64,000 bases of DNA from Streptomyces sp. NBC_01296 (GTDB lineage Bacteria; Actinomycetota; Actinomycetes; Streptomycetales; Streptomycetaceae). Below, piece after piece: positions 32,656 to 40,775 of this stretch (positions are counted from its first letter, which is position 1; each line of letters begins with the position of its first letter). A program made the translations under genes and the position numbers. The stretch is from contig NZ_CP130720.1 of the NCBI RefSeq assembly GCF_035984415.1, forward strand, positions 4,340,001-4,404,000, given 5' to 3'. A model generated the notes under the pieces. That model did not search any database and had not been told where the DNA came from. It saw only the letters and a program-made list of their open reading frames with translations.

Positions 32656-33012
32656 TCAGGCGGCCAGCAGGTCGAGGATCCTGGTCACGGCTTCGACGAT
32701 CGGCTGGCCCAGCGGGCCGACCACGGCGGCGATGCCGGCGATCGACATCAGCGCGCTCTGCCGCGACTCCGCGGGGACCGGCGCCTCGCCGGTGGCGGCG
32801 GGCAGTGCGGCGTCCAGCACCTGGGCGCTCGTCGGCGGGAGCTGCGCGCGCAGCTCCCCGATCAGACGGCGGAGCTCATCGACGGCCGCCAGCAGCTCCG
32901 GATGCGGTCCGGCCGCGGCGGCCGGGGCGCCCACGTTCTTCACCATGCCGGTGTTGCCGGTGCCGCCGGTCATGTTGACGTTGTCGCCGAAGTAGTAGTT
33001 GTCGCCGCTCAC
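32656..33012 (-). CDS. Small helical protein with N-terminal amyloid-like motif
   Basis: A 118-residue protein. The N-terminus (2-23) reads SGDNYYFGDNVNMTGGTGN, a Gly/Asn-rich motif nearly identical to the C-terminus of the upstream DUF6232 protein. A short linker follows, then amphipathic helices LLAAVDELRRLIGELRAQL (about 40-60) and a glycine-containing helix SIAGIAAVVGPLGQPIVEAV (about 88-108) that could insert into a membrane. The start is GTG at 33012, overlapping the upstream stop (GTGA). The pairing of adjacent genes with a shared motif at facing ends is the arrangement of bacterial amyloid-signalling motif systems. That role is inferred. Confidence 0.75.
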   Translation of the reverse strand: MSGDNYYFGDNVNMTGGTGNTGMVKNVGAPAAAAGPHPELLAAVDELRRLIGELRAQLPPTSAQVLDAALPAATGEAPVPAESRQSALMSIAGIAAVVGPLGQPIVEAVTRILDLLAA

Positions 33013-33719
33013 CGGGTCCCCATCCCCACGTTGTTGGAACCGCCGTACATGTTGACGTTGTCGCCGAAGTGGTAGTTCCTCGGGTTGATCACGATGGTGT
33101 CCACCCGCACCCCGTAGAGCTCGGTGTCCGGGTTGTCGATGGCGTGGGTGATCTGGCCGACGAGCTGGTGCAGTGTGCCGGGGTCCTTGCTGGTGACCAC
33201 TGCTATCGACGGGCCCGAGGTCTCGACCGCCAGCACGTAGTGCGACGAAGCCGTCAGGACCGCCCCCCACTCCACGAGGGACCAGACCAAGGCAGCTGCC
33301 GCACCGAGCCAGACGAAGCTGAGGATGGTCTCCGCCGCGTCGCGGTCCGCGAACGATGTCAGACCGGCCAGGATGGTCAGGGCGAAGGCACTGGCCAGGA
33401 CGACGGCGAGGTTCTTCAGGAAGCGGATCGTGGCGTCCTTGCGCCTGGGGTTCAGGGTGAAGGTGTACACCCGGGCGATGCTCTCCAGCGGATAGGCGGC
33501 GCCGCCCACCCACAGGATCCTCCTGCTGATGCGGAGTTCGATGCCGTGGCCCTGCGGCGGCATCGAAGGCGGCGACGCGGGCGGCGCGGAGGGCGGCGGA
33601 GGCGGGGCGCTCGGCCCCGCGGGTAAGGAACCGTTCGCCTGCCCGGACTGCGGCGCGTTCCGGGACCCGGCGGGCGGCGGCTCCTGCGGCGCTCCGCCCG
33701 TCGGCTGCGAGTTCTCCAT
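33009..33719 (-). CDS. DUF6232 family membrane protein with C-terminal amyloid-like motif
   Basis: A 236-residue protein. The N-terminus (about 1-60) is Pro/Gln-rich. The DUF6232 domain follows (ISRRILWVGGAAYPLESIARVYTF near residue 65-90). Two hydrophobic segments (about 103-127 and 136-158) suggest membrane insertion, then a soluble domain with VDTIVINPRNYHFGDNVNM. The last 20 residues, FGDNVNMYGGSNNVGMGTR, repeat the N-terminus of the next gene. Start is ATG at 33719 with AGGGGGAG upstream. It may be a receptor or membrane anchor. Confidence 0.82.
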   Translation of the reverse strand: MENSQPTGGAPQEPPPAGSRNAPQSGQANGSLPAGPSAPPPPPSAPPASPPSMPPQGHGIELRISRRILWVGGAAYPLESIARVYTFTLNPRRKDATIRFLKNLAVVLASAFALTILAGLTSFADRDAAETILSFVWLGAAAALVWSLVEWGAVLTASSHYVLAVETSGPSIAVVTSKDPGTLHQLVGQITHAIDNPDTELYGVRVDTIVINPRNYHFGDNVNMYGGSNNVGMGTR

Positions 33720-34054
33720 GTGTTTTCTCCCCCTGGTCTGCAAGGTGGTGCCGTGTCATGGACCGGCGACCATCCATTAACCATGGCGGCAGGGGGCGGG
33801 GGCAAGATCTCGTCGCGCCAAGTGGGCTGACGGGGGCAGGGGGGGTCGCCGACGGGAACCAGGACCAGAAGGCCGGCGAACCGGCCCTGATCGGTATCCA
33901 GGAAACTGTCGGCCGTTCTCTCGCCCAGCCTGTCCGCGAAGTCGTACGGCACCGTACGCATCGGGGGCGTCGCTGTGAAAGGGGGTGTGTCACAGCCACG
34001 GCTGCGACACACCCCCTGCACCGTTCACCGTCACAACCCGAGAGGTCATGAGTG
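33720..34054. other. 335-bp divergent intergenic region
   Basis: No gene could be supported. A minus-strand frame gives MRTVPYDFADRLGERTADSF and more, but it has no ribosome-binding site and runs on into the next gene. The region holds a strong hairpin (33980-34017). Confidence 0.5.
33980..34017. promoter_or_regulatory. Strong inverted repeat
   Basis: AGGGGGTGTGTC-CAGCC on the left pairs with GGCTG-GACACACCCCCT on the right, with single mismatches. It lies between two divergent starts, so an operator or transcriptional attenuator is more likely than a terminator. Confidence 0.5.
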
Positions 34055-34354
34055 ATGAGCAACCCCTCGTACTCCATGCAGGAGGAGAAGCAGAAGCCGG
34101 CATGGTCTCTGACCGTACTGCTCTTCGGCGCGGTCAACGCCGTGCTCACCTTCGGCGGTATCTGGTCATGGTGGGCCTTGCTCTGGGGGCCGCTGTTCGC
34201 GATCGGCGTCGGGGCCGTGGTGTACGAGTGGCGGCTACTGATCCGCAGCCAGTGGCGCATGAGCAGACTGGAGTGGATGTTCCTCGCCCTTGCCCACGTC
34301 GGCCTTGCGGCACTGCTCGCGGCCGTCCTGGGCATCCTTCGCCCCTGGGCGTGA
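34055..34354 (+). CDS. Small membrane protein of unknown function
   Basis: A 99-residue protein with a charged N-terminus and three hydrophobic segments (about 18-37, 38-56 and 75-95), with VYEWRLLIRSQWRMSRLEW between. It resembles 2TM-type membrane proteins. ATG at 34055 is chosen over GTG at 34052 because of GAGAGG eight bases upstream. It is divergent from the DUF6232 gene. Function is unknown. Confidence 0.75.
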   Translation: MSNPSYSMQEEKQKPAWSLTVLLFGAVNAVLTFGGIWSWWALLWGPLFAIGVGAVVYEWRLLIRSQWRMSRLEWMFLALAHVGLAALLAAVLGILRPWA

Positions 34355-34426
34355 AAGCGTCGCAGTAAGCCGACGGGGGCGTCGGCTGGCGTATCGCCGA
34401 GATCCGTGCGCAAGGTCCCGGCCGGG

Positions 34427-35086
34427 CTAGGAGTTCACACCGTAGTGGTGGAGGAACATGTCCACTCCGCCCTGGATGAGGCGTTCCGCCAGGTCCTCGT
34501 CCAGGGCCGTGCCGTAGGCGCCGTAGACCAGGTGGGGGGAGAGGACCAGGCCGGAGAGCTGCAGGACGGCCAGTTCCATGTCCGGGATGCGCAGCAGGCC
34601 GCGGTCGTCGAGGCGGCCCAGGGCCGTGGCCAGGGCGGCGTGCTGGCGGCCGGGGCCCTCCTCCTGCCAGGTGGCGCCGAGCTCCGGGAAGCGGTGGCGT
34701 TCACCCGCGATCACGTTGCGCAGTGCCAGCACCTCCGGGGTGGTGAGGCCCGCGACCCAGATGCGGCAGGCCTCCAGCAGGTCGGTGCGGACGTCGTCCG
34801 ACTCGGCGAGCCGGGCCTGGATCACCGACTGGGCCACCTCCAGCGCCTCGTCGAGCGTCTGCCCGATCACGGCGTTGAACAGGTTCTCCTTGCTGCCGAA
34901 GTGGTTGTAGACGGTGACCTTCGAGACACCGGCCTCGGCGGCGAGCTGGTCCACTCCGGCCCCGAAGCCCTCGCGCAGGAACACCGTGCGGGCCGCCTCC
35001 AGGATGGCCTCGCGCTTGCGCGCCGCGCGCGCGCCGGTGGGAACGGGCTGCTGCTGGGCTTCGGTGGCGCTGTTCCTTGCGGTCAT
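34427..35086 (-). CDS. TetR family regulator of the nitrite/aryl cluster
   Basis: A 219-residue repressor. The helix-turn-helix (about 30-75) reads FLREGFGAGVDQLAAEAGVSKVTVYNHFGSKENLF. The C-terminal domain is of the TetR_C_7/AefR-like kind. It is transcribed divergently from the SRPBCC operon, and its own start region carries two TGAAC-N6-GTTCA-type sites, so autorepression is likely. The same site precedes pirin gene 2 and narK, which suggests it controls the nitrite genes. The ligand is unknown; the pathway product or an intermediate is a good guess. Confidence 0.93.
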   Translation of the reverse strand: MTARNSATEAQQQPVPTGARAARKREAILEAARTVFLREGFGAGVDQLAAEAGVSKVTVYNHFGSKENLFNAVIGQTLDEALEVAQSVIQARLAESDDVRTDLLEACRIWVAGLTTPEVLALRNVIAGERHRFPELGATWQEEGPGRQHAALATALGRLDDRGLLRIPDMELAVLQLSGLVLSPHLVYGAYGTALDEDLAERLIQGGVDMFLHHYGVNS

Positions 35087-35132
35087 GTCGATCCCTACTC
35101 ATCGAAGGTGCGGGCCCAGTCTAGAACCCAAC

Positions 35133-35176
35133 TGAACTGTACCGTTGCGTTCAGTTGAACTGAACTGTATGGTTCA
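35133..35176. promoter_or_regulatory. Two TetR-type operators between the TetR gene and the SRPBCC operon
   Basis: TGAAC-TGTACC-GTTGC at 35133-35148 and TGAAC-TGTATG-GTTCA at 35161-35176, separated by GTTCAGTTGAAC. The second is a perfect 5-bp inverted repeat. Both lie in the divergent promoter region. Confidence 0.75.
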
Positions 35177-35267
35177 TCTAGCTGAGAGCGCCAAACACGG
35201 CGCCGAGCACCGCAGTTGAAGTCCGCAGGCAAGCACTCGAGGCAGTTCAGCAACAGGAGGTCACCCC

Positions 35268-35819
35268 ATGAGCGACACCCAGACTCCCCTCTTCCGGTCC
35301 CGGGCCCAGATCCACGTCTCCGCCGCGCCGGCCGAGGTGTACGCGGTCGTCAGCGACCTGGCCCGGAGCGGCGAGTGGAGCCCCGAGTGCCTCGGCGGGG
35401 AGTGGACCGCCGGCGCCCCCGGCGCGGTCGGCTCCGTGTTCCGCGGCGAGAACGAGCGGAGCGAGGACGTCGTCTCCTGGGCGCCGGTGGTCCGCGGCAA
35501 GTGGACGACGTACGCCGAGGTCGTCGCCGCCGAGCGCGGCCGGACCTTCCAGTGGGCGATGCACAACAGCTCCGGCGAGAAGCAGGACAGCGTCTGGGGC
35601 TTCTCCATGGAGCCGGACGGCAAGGAGAGCCTCCTGGTCCACCACTTCCGGATGGGCTCCGCCACCGAGGGGATCCGCGGCATCACCGCCGAGATGGACG
35701 AGGAGCAGAAGCAGCAGTTCTTCGCCGAGTGGGGCGAGAAGGTGGCCGGCGACCTCACCGCGACCCTCGAGCGCATCAAGGTCGTCATCGAGACGGAACT
35801 GCGCGCGACCGGCTCCTGA
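35268..35819 (+). CDS. SRPBCC (polyketide cyclase/START-like) protein
   Basis: A 183-residue small hydrophobic-pocket protein. It starts with SRAQIHVSAAPAEVYAVVSDLARSGEWSPECLGG, the typical SRPBCC/aromatic cyclase N-terminus, and ends with a long C-terminal helix (residues 145-180). Members bind or process aromatic or lipid ligands. CAGGAGG stands nine bases upstream of the ATG. It opens the operon with the ligase, monooxygenase and CreE/CreD-like genes, so it may carry or reshape an intermediate. Confidence 0.88.
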   Translation: MSDTQTPLFRSRAQIHVSAAPAEVYAVVSDLARSGEWSPECLGGEWTAGAPGAVGSVFRGENERSEDVVSWAPVVRGKWTTYAEVVAAERGRTFQWAMHNSSGEKQDSVWGFSMEPDGKESLLVHHFRMGSATEGIRGITAEMDEEQKQQFFAEWGEKVAGDLTATLERIKVVIETELRATGS

Positions 35820-35820
35820 G

Positions 35821-35856
35821 CTTCCTCTCCTCTTCTCTCCTCTCCTCTTCTCTTCC
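35821..35856 (+). repeat. Polypyrimidine tract between two operon genes
   Basis: A run of about 36 pyrimidines made of TCTCCTCT-type units follows the SRPBCC stop. It contains no gene and may reduce translation coupling or be an RNA processing site. Confidence 0.6.
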
Positions 35857-35899
35857 GTAACTGATCGTCATTGCAACTTACTTGGGAAAGGTCAAGGCG

Positions 35900-37531
35900 A
35901 TGATTCTGCAGCGCATCGGGAACAAGGGAATCCGGCTCGGAACGCTCTTCGAGCGGGCCGCGAGAAAGCACCCGTCGAACGTCGTGATCCTCGATCACGA
36001 CCTGGACATAGCCCCGGGCCTGGGGCGCCGGGCGACCGTGGCCGAGGTCGCCGACCTGATCGACGACATGGCCTCGAGGCTCTGGGCCGCCGACGTACGG
36101 CCCGGCCGCCGGGTCGTCGTCTACAAGTCCGACGGCTTCGACATCACCCTGCTGGCCTGCGCCGTGGCCCGCATCGGCGCCGTCCCGGTGCTGCTGTCGC
36201 CGAAGCTCGACGGCGAGACCGTCGCCGAACTCGTACGCCGTACCGACCAGCCCTACCTGCTCACCGACCAGAACAAGCTGGAGACCGAACTGCCCGCCTC
36301 GGTCTTCCAGGAGGCCGGACAGGTCCTGCTCACCTCCGGCAGCTACCAGGACGCCACCGAGCTCGCCTCGCTCGCCGGGGTCCCCCGGGTCCCCGCCGTG
36401 ACGATGCCGCCCGAGCACCCCACCCTGATCACGCACACCTCCGGCACCACCGGCACCCCCAAGCTCGCTGTCCACACCGGCGCCACCCTCGAGGCGCGCT
36501 ACCGCCCGCAGGCCGCGATCACCAAGCCGCTCGTACCGGGCCGCGAGACCATCGCCATGCACGTCTCCTTCGTCCACTCGCGGCTCATCACCGCCCTCGC
36601 CATCTCCCTCTTCCGCGGCTTCCCGATCGTCGTCCTCGCCGACTCCGACCCCAAGCAGGCCGCCGACCTCTTCGCCCGGCTGCGCCCCGGCATCCTCGAG
36701 GCCCACCCCAACTCCTTCATGGAGTGGGAGGAGCTGGCCGACGACCCCCGCCGGCCGCTGGCCAACGTCAAGCTCTTCAGCAGCACCTTCGACGCCATCC
36801 ACCCGCGCACCGTGCAGCGGCTGCTGAAGGCGACGGAGCGCAAGGCCCCGGTCTTCGGCCAGCTGTACGGGCAGAGCGAGATCGGCCCGGCCGTCGCCCG
36901 CTCCTTCTCCAAGCGCCGCGGGCTCGACGCCGACGGCCGCTGCGTGGGCATGCCCTTCCCCGGCATGACGGACGTCCGCGTCGTCAGCCGCAACGGACTG
37001 CCGCCCTCCGAGACCAACCCGGGCTTCATCGAGGTCAAGAGCGACGGCCGGATCGTCACCTACCTCGGCGAGCAGGAACGTTACGACAAGCAGGTCAACG
37101 ACGGCTGGTGGCGGATGGGCGACGTCGGCTACCGCACCAAGTGGGGCTGCGTGCACCTGCTCGACCGCGAGGTCGACCTGATCGAGGGCTTCGGCTCCAC
37201 CCTCGCCGCCGAGGACACCCTGTTCACCCGGCTGGACGAGCTCGCCGAGGTCATCATCATCCCCGACGAGACCGGCCGCGCCGTCCCCGTCGTCTGCACC
37301 AAGGACGACAAGCCCCTCGACCCCGTGGCCTGGAAGGCCGCCGTCGCCGGACTGCCGCCGATGGCCGAGCCCGTCCAGTGGCGCCAGTCCGAACTGCCGC
37401 AGACCGCCACCACCAAGATCAAGCGACTGGAGCTCGCCCGGCTGCTGACCGCCGGAGCCACCGCCCCCGCCGCCGTCCCCGCAGGAGCCATCGCCGGCGC
37501 CACCGCCGACCGCACCCAGGAGAACGTCTGA
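35900..37531 (+). CDS. ANL-superfamily ligase, candidate ATP-dependent diazotase (CreM-like)
   Basis: A 543-residue adenylate-forming enzyme. Motifs include THTSGTTGTPKLAV (P-loop), LYGQSEIGPA, GDVGYRTKWGCVHLLDREVDLI and the late TTKIKRLELARLL, where the Lys is the likely catalytic lysine. It resembles acyl- or aryl-CoA ligases. In the cremeomycin pathway a related ligase, CreM, uses ATP and nitrous acid to diazotise an arylamine. Next to CreE/CreD homologues this role is a strong candidate, but acid activation to CoA remains possible. ATG at 35900 has AAAGG upstream. Its stop overlaps the monooxygenase start by one base. Confidence 0.8.
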   Translation: MILQRIGNKGIRLGTLFERAARKHPSNVVILDHDLDIAPGLGRRATVAEVADLIDDMASRLWAADVRPGRRVVVYKSDGFDITLLACAVARIGAVPVLLSPKLDGETVAELVRRTDQPYLLTDQNKLETELPASVFQEAGQVLLTSGSYQDATELASLAGVPRVPAVTMPPEHPTLITHTSGTTGTPKLAVHTGATLEARYRPQAAITKPLVPGRETIAMHVSFVHSRLITALAISLFRGFPIVVLADSDPKQAADLFARLRPGILEAHPNSFMEWEELADDPRRPLANVKLFSSTFDAIHPRTVQRLLKATERKAPVFGQLYGQSEIGPAVARSFSKRRGLDADGRCVGMPFPGMTDVRVVSRNGLPPSETNPGFIEVKSDGRIVTYLGEQERYDKQVNDGWWRMGDVGYRTKWGCVHLLDREVDLIEGFGSTLAAEDTLFTRLDELAEVIIIPDETGRAVPVVCTKDDKPLDPVAWKAAVAGLPPMAEPVQWRQSELPQTATTKIKRLELARLLTAGATAPAAVPAGAIAGATADRTQENV

Positions 37532-38736
37532 TGTCGAAGCTGATCATCGTCGGCGGCGGAATCGGCGGGCTGGCCACCGCCCTCGCCACCGCCCGCCAGG
37601 GACACCGCGTCCTCGTCCTGGAACGCGCCCCCGAGTTCGCCGAGATAGGCGCCGGCATCCAGCTCGCGCCCAACGGCCTGCACGCCCTCGACCGCCTCGG
37701 CCTCGGCGACGCCGTCCGCGCCACCGCCGTCCAGATGGACGAGCTCCGGTTCATGGACGGGGTCACCGGCCGGCACGTGGTCAGCATGGACCTGACCGAG
37801 CGCTACCGCGCACGGTTCGGCAACCCCTACGCCGTCGTCCACCGCGCCGAACTGCACACCAAGCTGCTCGAGGCCTGCCAGGCCGACGACTCCATCGAAC
37901 TGCGCAGCGCCGCCACCGCCATCGGGTACGAGCAGGACGAGACCGGCGCCTGCGTCCTCCTCGAGGACGGCGAGCGGATCACCGGCGACGCCCTGATCGG
38001 CGCCGACGGCATCCACTCCGCGATCCGCGCCCAGCTCGTCGGCGACGGCGCGCCCCGCAACTCCGGGATCACCGTCTACCGCGCCGTCATCCCGATGGAG
38101 CAGGTCCCCGAGGAGCTGCGCCACCTCACCTCGGTGACCTGGTGGACCGGCCCCCACTGCCACTTCGTGCACTACCCGATCGCCGGCGGCAAGTACCTCA
38201 ACCTCGCGGCCAGCAGCGACAACAACGCGGCCGAGACGCTCGCCGGGGTCCCCGCCTCCCCGGGCGACATCCGCCGCGAGTTCGCCGCCCTCGGCGAGGA
38301 CGCACAGCGCCTGCTCGCCCTCGGCGAGGGCTGGAAGTCCTGGGTGCTGGTCGACCGGGACCCGGTCGACACCTGGACCGACGGCCGGGTCGCCCTGCTC
38401 GGCGACGCCGCCCACCCGATGCTCCACTACGTGGCGCAGGGCGCCTGCCAGGGCCTGGAGGACGCCGTGATCCTGGGCGACCTGCTCGACTGCGGTACCG
38501 ACGAACTCCCCGAGCGCTTCCGGAAGTTCAACGCCGAGCGGAGCGAGCGCACCGCCCGGATCCAGCTCCTCGCCCGGGAGAGCATCAAGCTCTGGCACAC
38601 CTCCGGAGCCGCCGCCACGGCCCGCAACGACCAGCTGTCCTCGTACACCCCCGAGGAGCTCCACGACTACGTGGCCTGGATGCACGGCGCCCGCACCCTC
38701 GACGAGAACACCGCCCAGAACGGAGAGCAGCGATGA
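37531..38736 (+). CDS. Aromatic FAD-dependent monooxygenase
   Basis: A 401-residue class A flavoprotein hydroxylase. The FAD motif IVGGGIGGLATALATARQGH opens the protein, the DG motif is seen as ALIGADGIHSAIR, and the second FAD motif is GRVALLGDAAHPM. Relatives hydroxylate 3-hydroxybenzoate or salicylate. It overlaps both neighbouring genes by one to four bases, so it belongs to the operon. It is clearly related to the second monooxygenase at the end of the window (both have FGNPYAVVHR and DRDPVD). An aminohydroxybenzoate-type substrate is suggested by context. Confidence 0.93.
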   Translation: MSKLIIVGGGIGGLATALATARQGHRVLVLERAPEFAEIGAGIQLAPNGLHALDRLGLGDAVRATAVQMDELRFMDGVTGRHVVSMDLTERYRARFGNPYAVVHRAELHTKLLEACQADDSIELRSAATAIGYEQDETGACVLLEDGERITGDALIGADGIHSAIRAQLVGDGAPRNSGITVYRAVIPMEQVPEELRHLTSVTWWTGPHCHFVHYPIAGGKYLNLAASSDNNAAETLAGVPASPGDIRREFAALGEDAQRLLALGEGWKSWVLVDRDPVDTWTDGRVALLGDAAHPMLHYVAQGACQGLEDAVILGDLLDCGTDELPERFRKFNAERSERTARIQLLARESIKLWHTSGAAATARNDQLSSYTPEELHDYVAWMHGARTLDENTAQNGEQR

Positions 38737-40775
38737 ACCGGCCCCAGGGACAGCAGCAGGGACAGCAGCAGGGACAGAAGCAGGGACAGCACCAGGTGGC
38801 CATCATCGGCGCCGGCCCGCGCGGCCTCTCCGTCCTGGAGCGCCTGTGCGCCAACGAGCGCAGGAACCCCTGGCACTCGGCGGTCACCGTCCACGTGGTC
38901 GACCCCTCGGCGCCGGGCGCCGGCCAGGTCTGGCGCTCCGACCAGTCCCAGCACCTGCTGATGAACACGGTCGCCTCCCAGATCACCATCTACACCGACG
39001 ACAGCGTCCGCACCGAGGGCCCGATCGAGCCGGGCCCGAGCCTGTACGAGTGGGCCCAGGGCGTCGCCGCGTCCGCAGCCGCAGAGGCAGATGGAGCCGC
39101 CGACGCGGCGACCCTCGCCGAGGCCCGCCGGTTGGGCCCGAACACCTACCCCACCCGCGCCTTCTACGGCAGCTACCTGCGCGCCACCTTCGAGCGCGTC
39201 GTGCGCAGCGCCCCGGCCCACGTCACCGTCGAGGTGCACCGCTCCCGGGCCGTGGCCATGGCCGACACGCACGGCAGCACCGGCGGGCAGCAGGGCGTCC
39301 GCCTCGAGAGCGGCACCCGGCTCAACGACCTCGACGCGATCGTGATGGCGCAGGGCCACGTACCGGCCCGGCTGACCCCCCGCGAGGCGAAGACCGCGAG
39401 CCTCGCCCGGATCCACCACCTCACCTACGTCACGCCCGCCAACCCCGCGGACCTGGACCTGAACGTCGTGGGGCCCGGTGAGAACGTGCTGCTGCGCGGC
39501 CTCGGCCTGAACTTCTTCGACCACATGGCGCTCTTCACCGCCGGCCGCGGCGGCAGCTTCGTCCGCGCCGAGGACGGCCGCCTGGTCTACCGGCCCTCGG
39601 GGAACGAGCCCGTCCTGTACGCGAGTTCGCGGCGCGGCATCCCGTACCACGCCCGCGGCGAGAACGAGAAGGGCGCGTACGGCCGCTACCTGCCCCGCCT
39701 GCTGACCCCGCAGAAGATCGCCGAGATGCGCCGCCGCTCCGAGGACGGCGAGGGCATCAGCTTCTCCGCGGACCTGTGGCCGCTCATCTCCCGCGAGACG
39801 GAGAGCGTGTACTACGGCACCCTCCTGGAGAACCGCGGCCGCGGCGCCGAGCGCGAGGGCTTCACCACGCGCTACCTGTCGCTGGAGTCGGCCTCCGACC
39901 GGGGCTCGCTGCTGGACGTCTACGGCATCGAGGACGAGCAGCGCTGGGACTGGGAGAAGCTCTCCCGCCCGTACGGCGACCGCGAGTTCACCAGCCGCGA
40001 GGACTTCCGGGACTGGCTGGTGGCGTACCTGGCCAAGGACGTCGCGGAGGCCAAGGCCGGCAACCTGAGCGGACCGCTCAAGGCGGCCCTGGACGTGATG
40101 CGCGACCTGCGCAACGAGATCCGCCTCGCCGTCGACCACGGCGGTCTGGACGGCGACTCGCACCGCGACGATCTCGAAGGCTGGTACACGCCGCTCAACG
40201 CCTTCCTCTCCATCGGCCCGCCGGCCTCCCGCATCGAGGAGATGATCGCCCTCATCGACGCCGGGGTGCTCGTCCTGACCGGCCCGGGGACCGAGATCCG
40301 CGTCGACACCGCCGCCGGCGCCGATGCGACCTTCATCGCCCAGTCCCGTACCGTGCCCGGCCCCGCGGTCCGCGCCACCGTCCTGATCGAGGCCCGGCTG
40401 CCCGAGCCCGACCTGCGGCGCACCGACGACCCGCTGCTGCGCCACCTGCTCGACACCGAGCAGTGCACCACGTACCGGATCGCCGGCGCCGACGGCAGCA
40501 GCTACGAGTCGGGCGGCCTCGCCGTCACCGAGCGCCCGTACCGGCTGCTCGACGCCCGCGGCCGGGCCCACCCGCGCCGGTTCGCGTACGGGGTGCCCAC
40601 CGAGTCCGTGCACTGGGTCACCGCGGCCGGCATCCGCCCGGGCGTCGACTCGGTCACCCTCGGCGACTCCGACGCCATCGCCCGATCCGTCCTGGCCCTC
40701 CCGGCGGCGGGCACGGTCCCCAGCGGTGTCGCGCCGCTGCCGACCGAGACCGACCTGACCGGCGTGCTGGTATGA
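38733..40775 (+). CDS. creE: CreE-like FAD N-monooxygenase (aspartate to nitrosuccinate)
   Basis: A 680-residue flavoprotein. The GxGxxG-type start is VAIIGAGPRGLSVLERLCAN, followed by GAGQVWRSDQSQHLLMNTVA, both typical of the FAD/NAD(P)-binding family that includes CreE. CreE oxidises the amino group of aspartate to nitrosuccinate, the source of nitrous acid in cremeomycin and related diazo products. The identification rests on family motifs and on the next gene, a CreD-type lyase. The N-terminal ~20 residues are a Gln/Gly repeat of no known role. The start overlaps the upstream stop (ATGA). It is translationally coupled to the lyase. Confidence 0.82.
   Translation: MNRPQGQQQGQQQGQKQGQHQVAIIGAGPRGLSVLERLCANERRNPWHSAVTVHVVDPSAPGAGQVWRSDQSQHLLMNTVASQITIYTDDSVRTEGPIEPGPSLYEWAQGVAASAAAEADGAADAATLAEARRLGPNTYPTRAFYGSYLRATFERVVRSAPAHVTVEVHRSRAVAMADTHGSTGGQQGVRLESGTRLNDLDAIVMAQGHVPARLTPREAKTASLARIHHLTYVTPANPADLDLNVVGPGENVLLRGLGLNFFDHMALFTAGRGGSFVRAEDGRLVYRPSGNEPVLYASSRRGIPYHARGENEKGAYGRYLPRLLTPQKIAEMRRRSEDGEGISFSADLWPLISRETESVYYGTLLENRGRGAEREGFTTRYLSLESASDRGSLLDVYGIEDEQRWDWEKLSRPYGDREFTSREDFRDWLVAYLAKDVAEAKAGNLSGPLKAALDVMRDLRNEIRLAVDHGGLDGDSHRDDLEGWYTPLNAFLSIGPPASRIEEMIALIDAGVLVLTGPGTEIRVDTAAGADATFIAQSRTVPGPAVRATVLIEARLPEPDLRRTDDPLLRHLLDTEQCTTYRIAGADGSSYESGGLAVTERPYRLLDARGRAHPRRFAYGVPTESVHWVTAAGIRPGVDSVTLGDSDAIARSVLALPAAGTVPSGVAPLPTETDLTGVLV
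38742..38795 (+). repeat. 12-bp repeats at the CreE-like N-terminus
   Basis: About four copies of CAGGGACAGCAG-type units encode a Gln-Gly repeat in residues 5-20. They may vary in number. Confidence 0.75.

Noticed and set aside
33758..34021. Short open frames in the DUF6232/membrane protein gap
   Set aside because: No ribosome-binding site, no family features and overlap with the strong hairpin.
32656..34413. A 585-residue protein spanning DUF6232 and the small helical protein
   Set aside because: Only the last 118 residues have gene-like features. The DUF6232 gene is in another frame and the GTGA overlap explains the junction.
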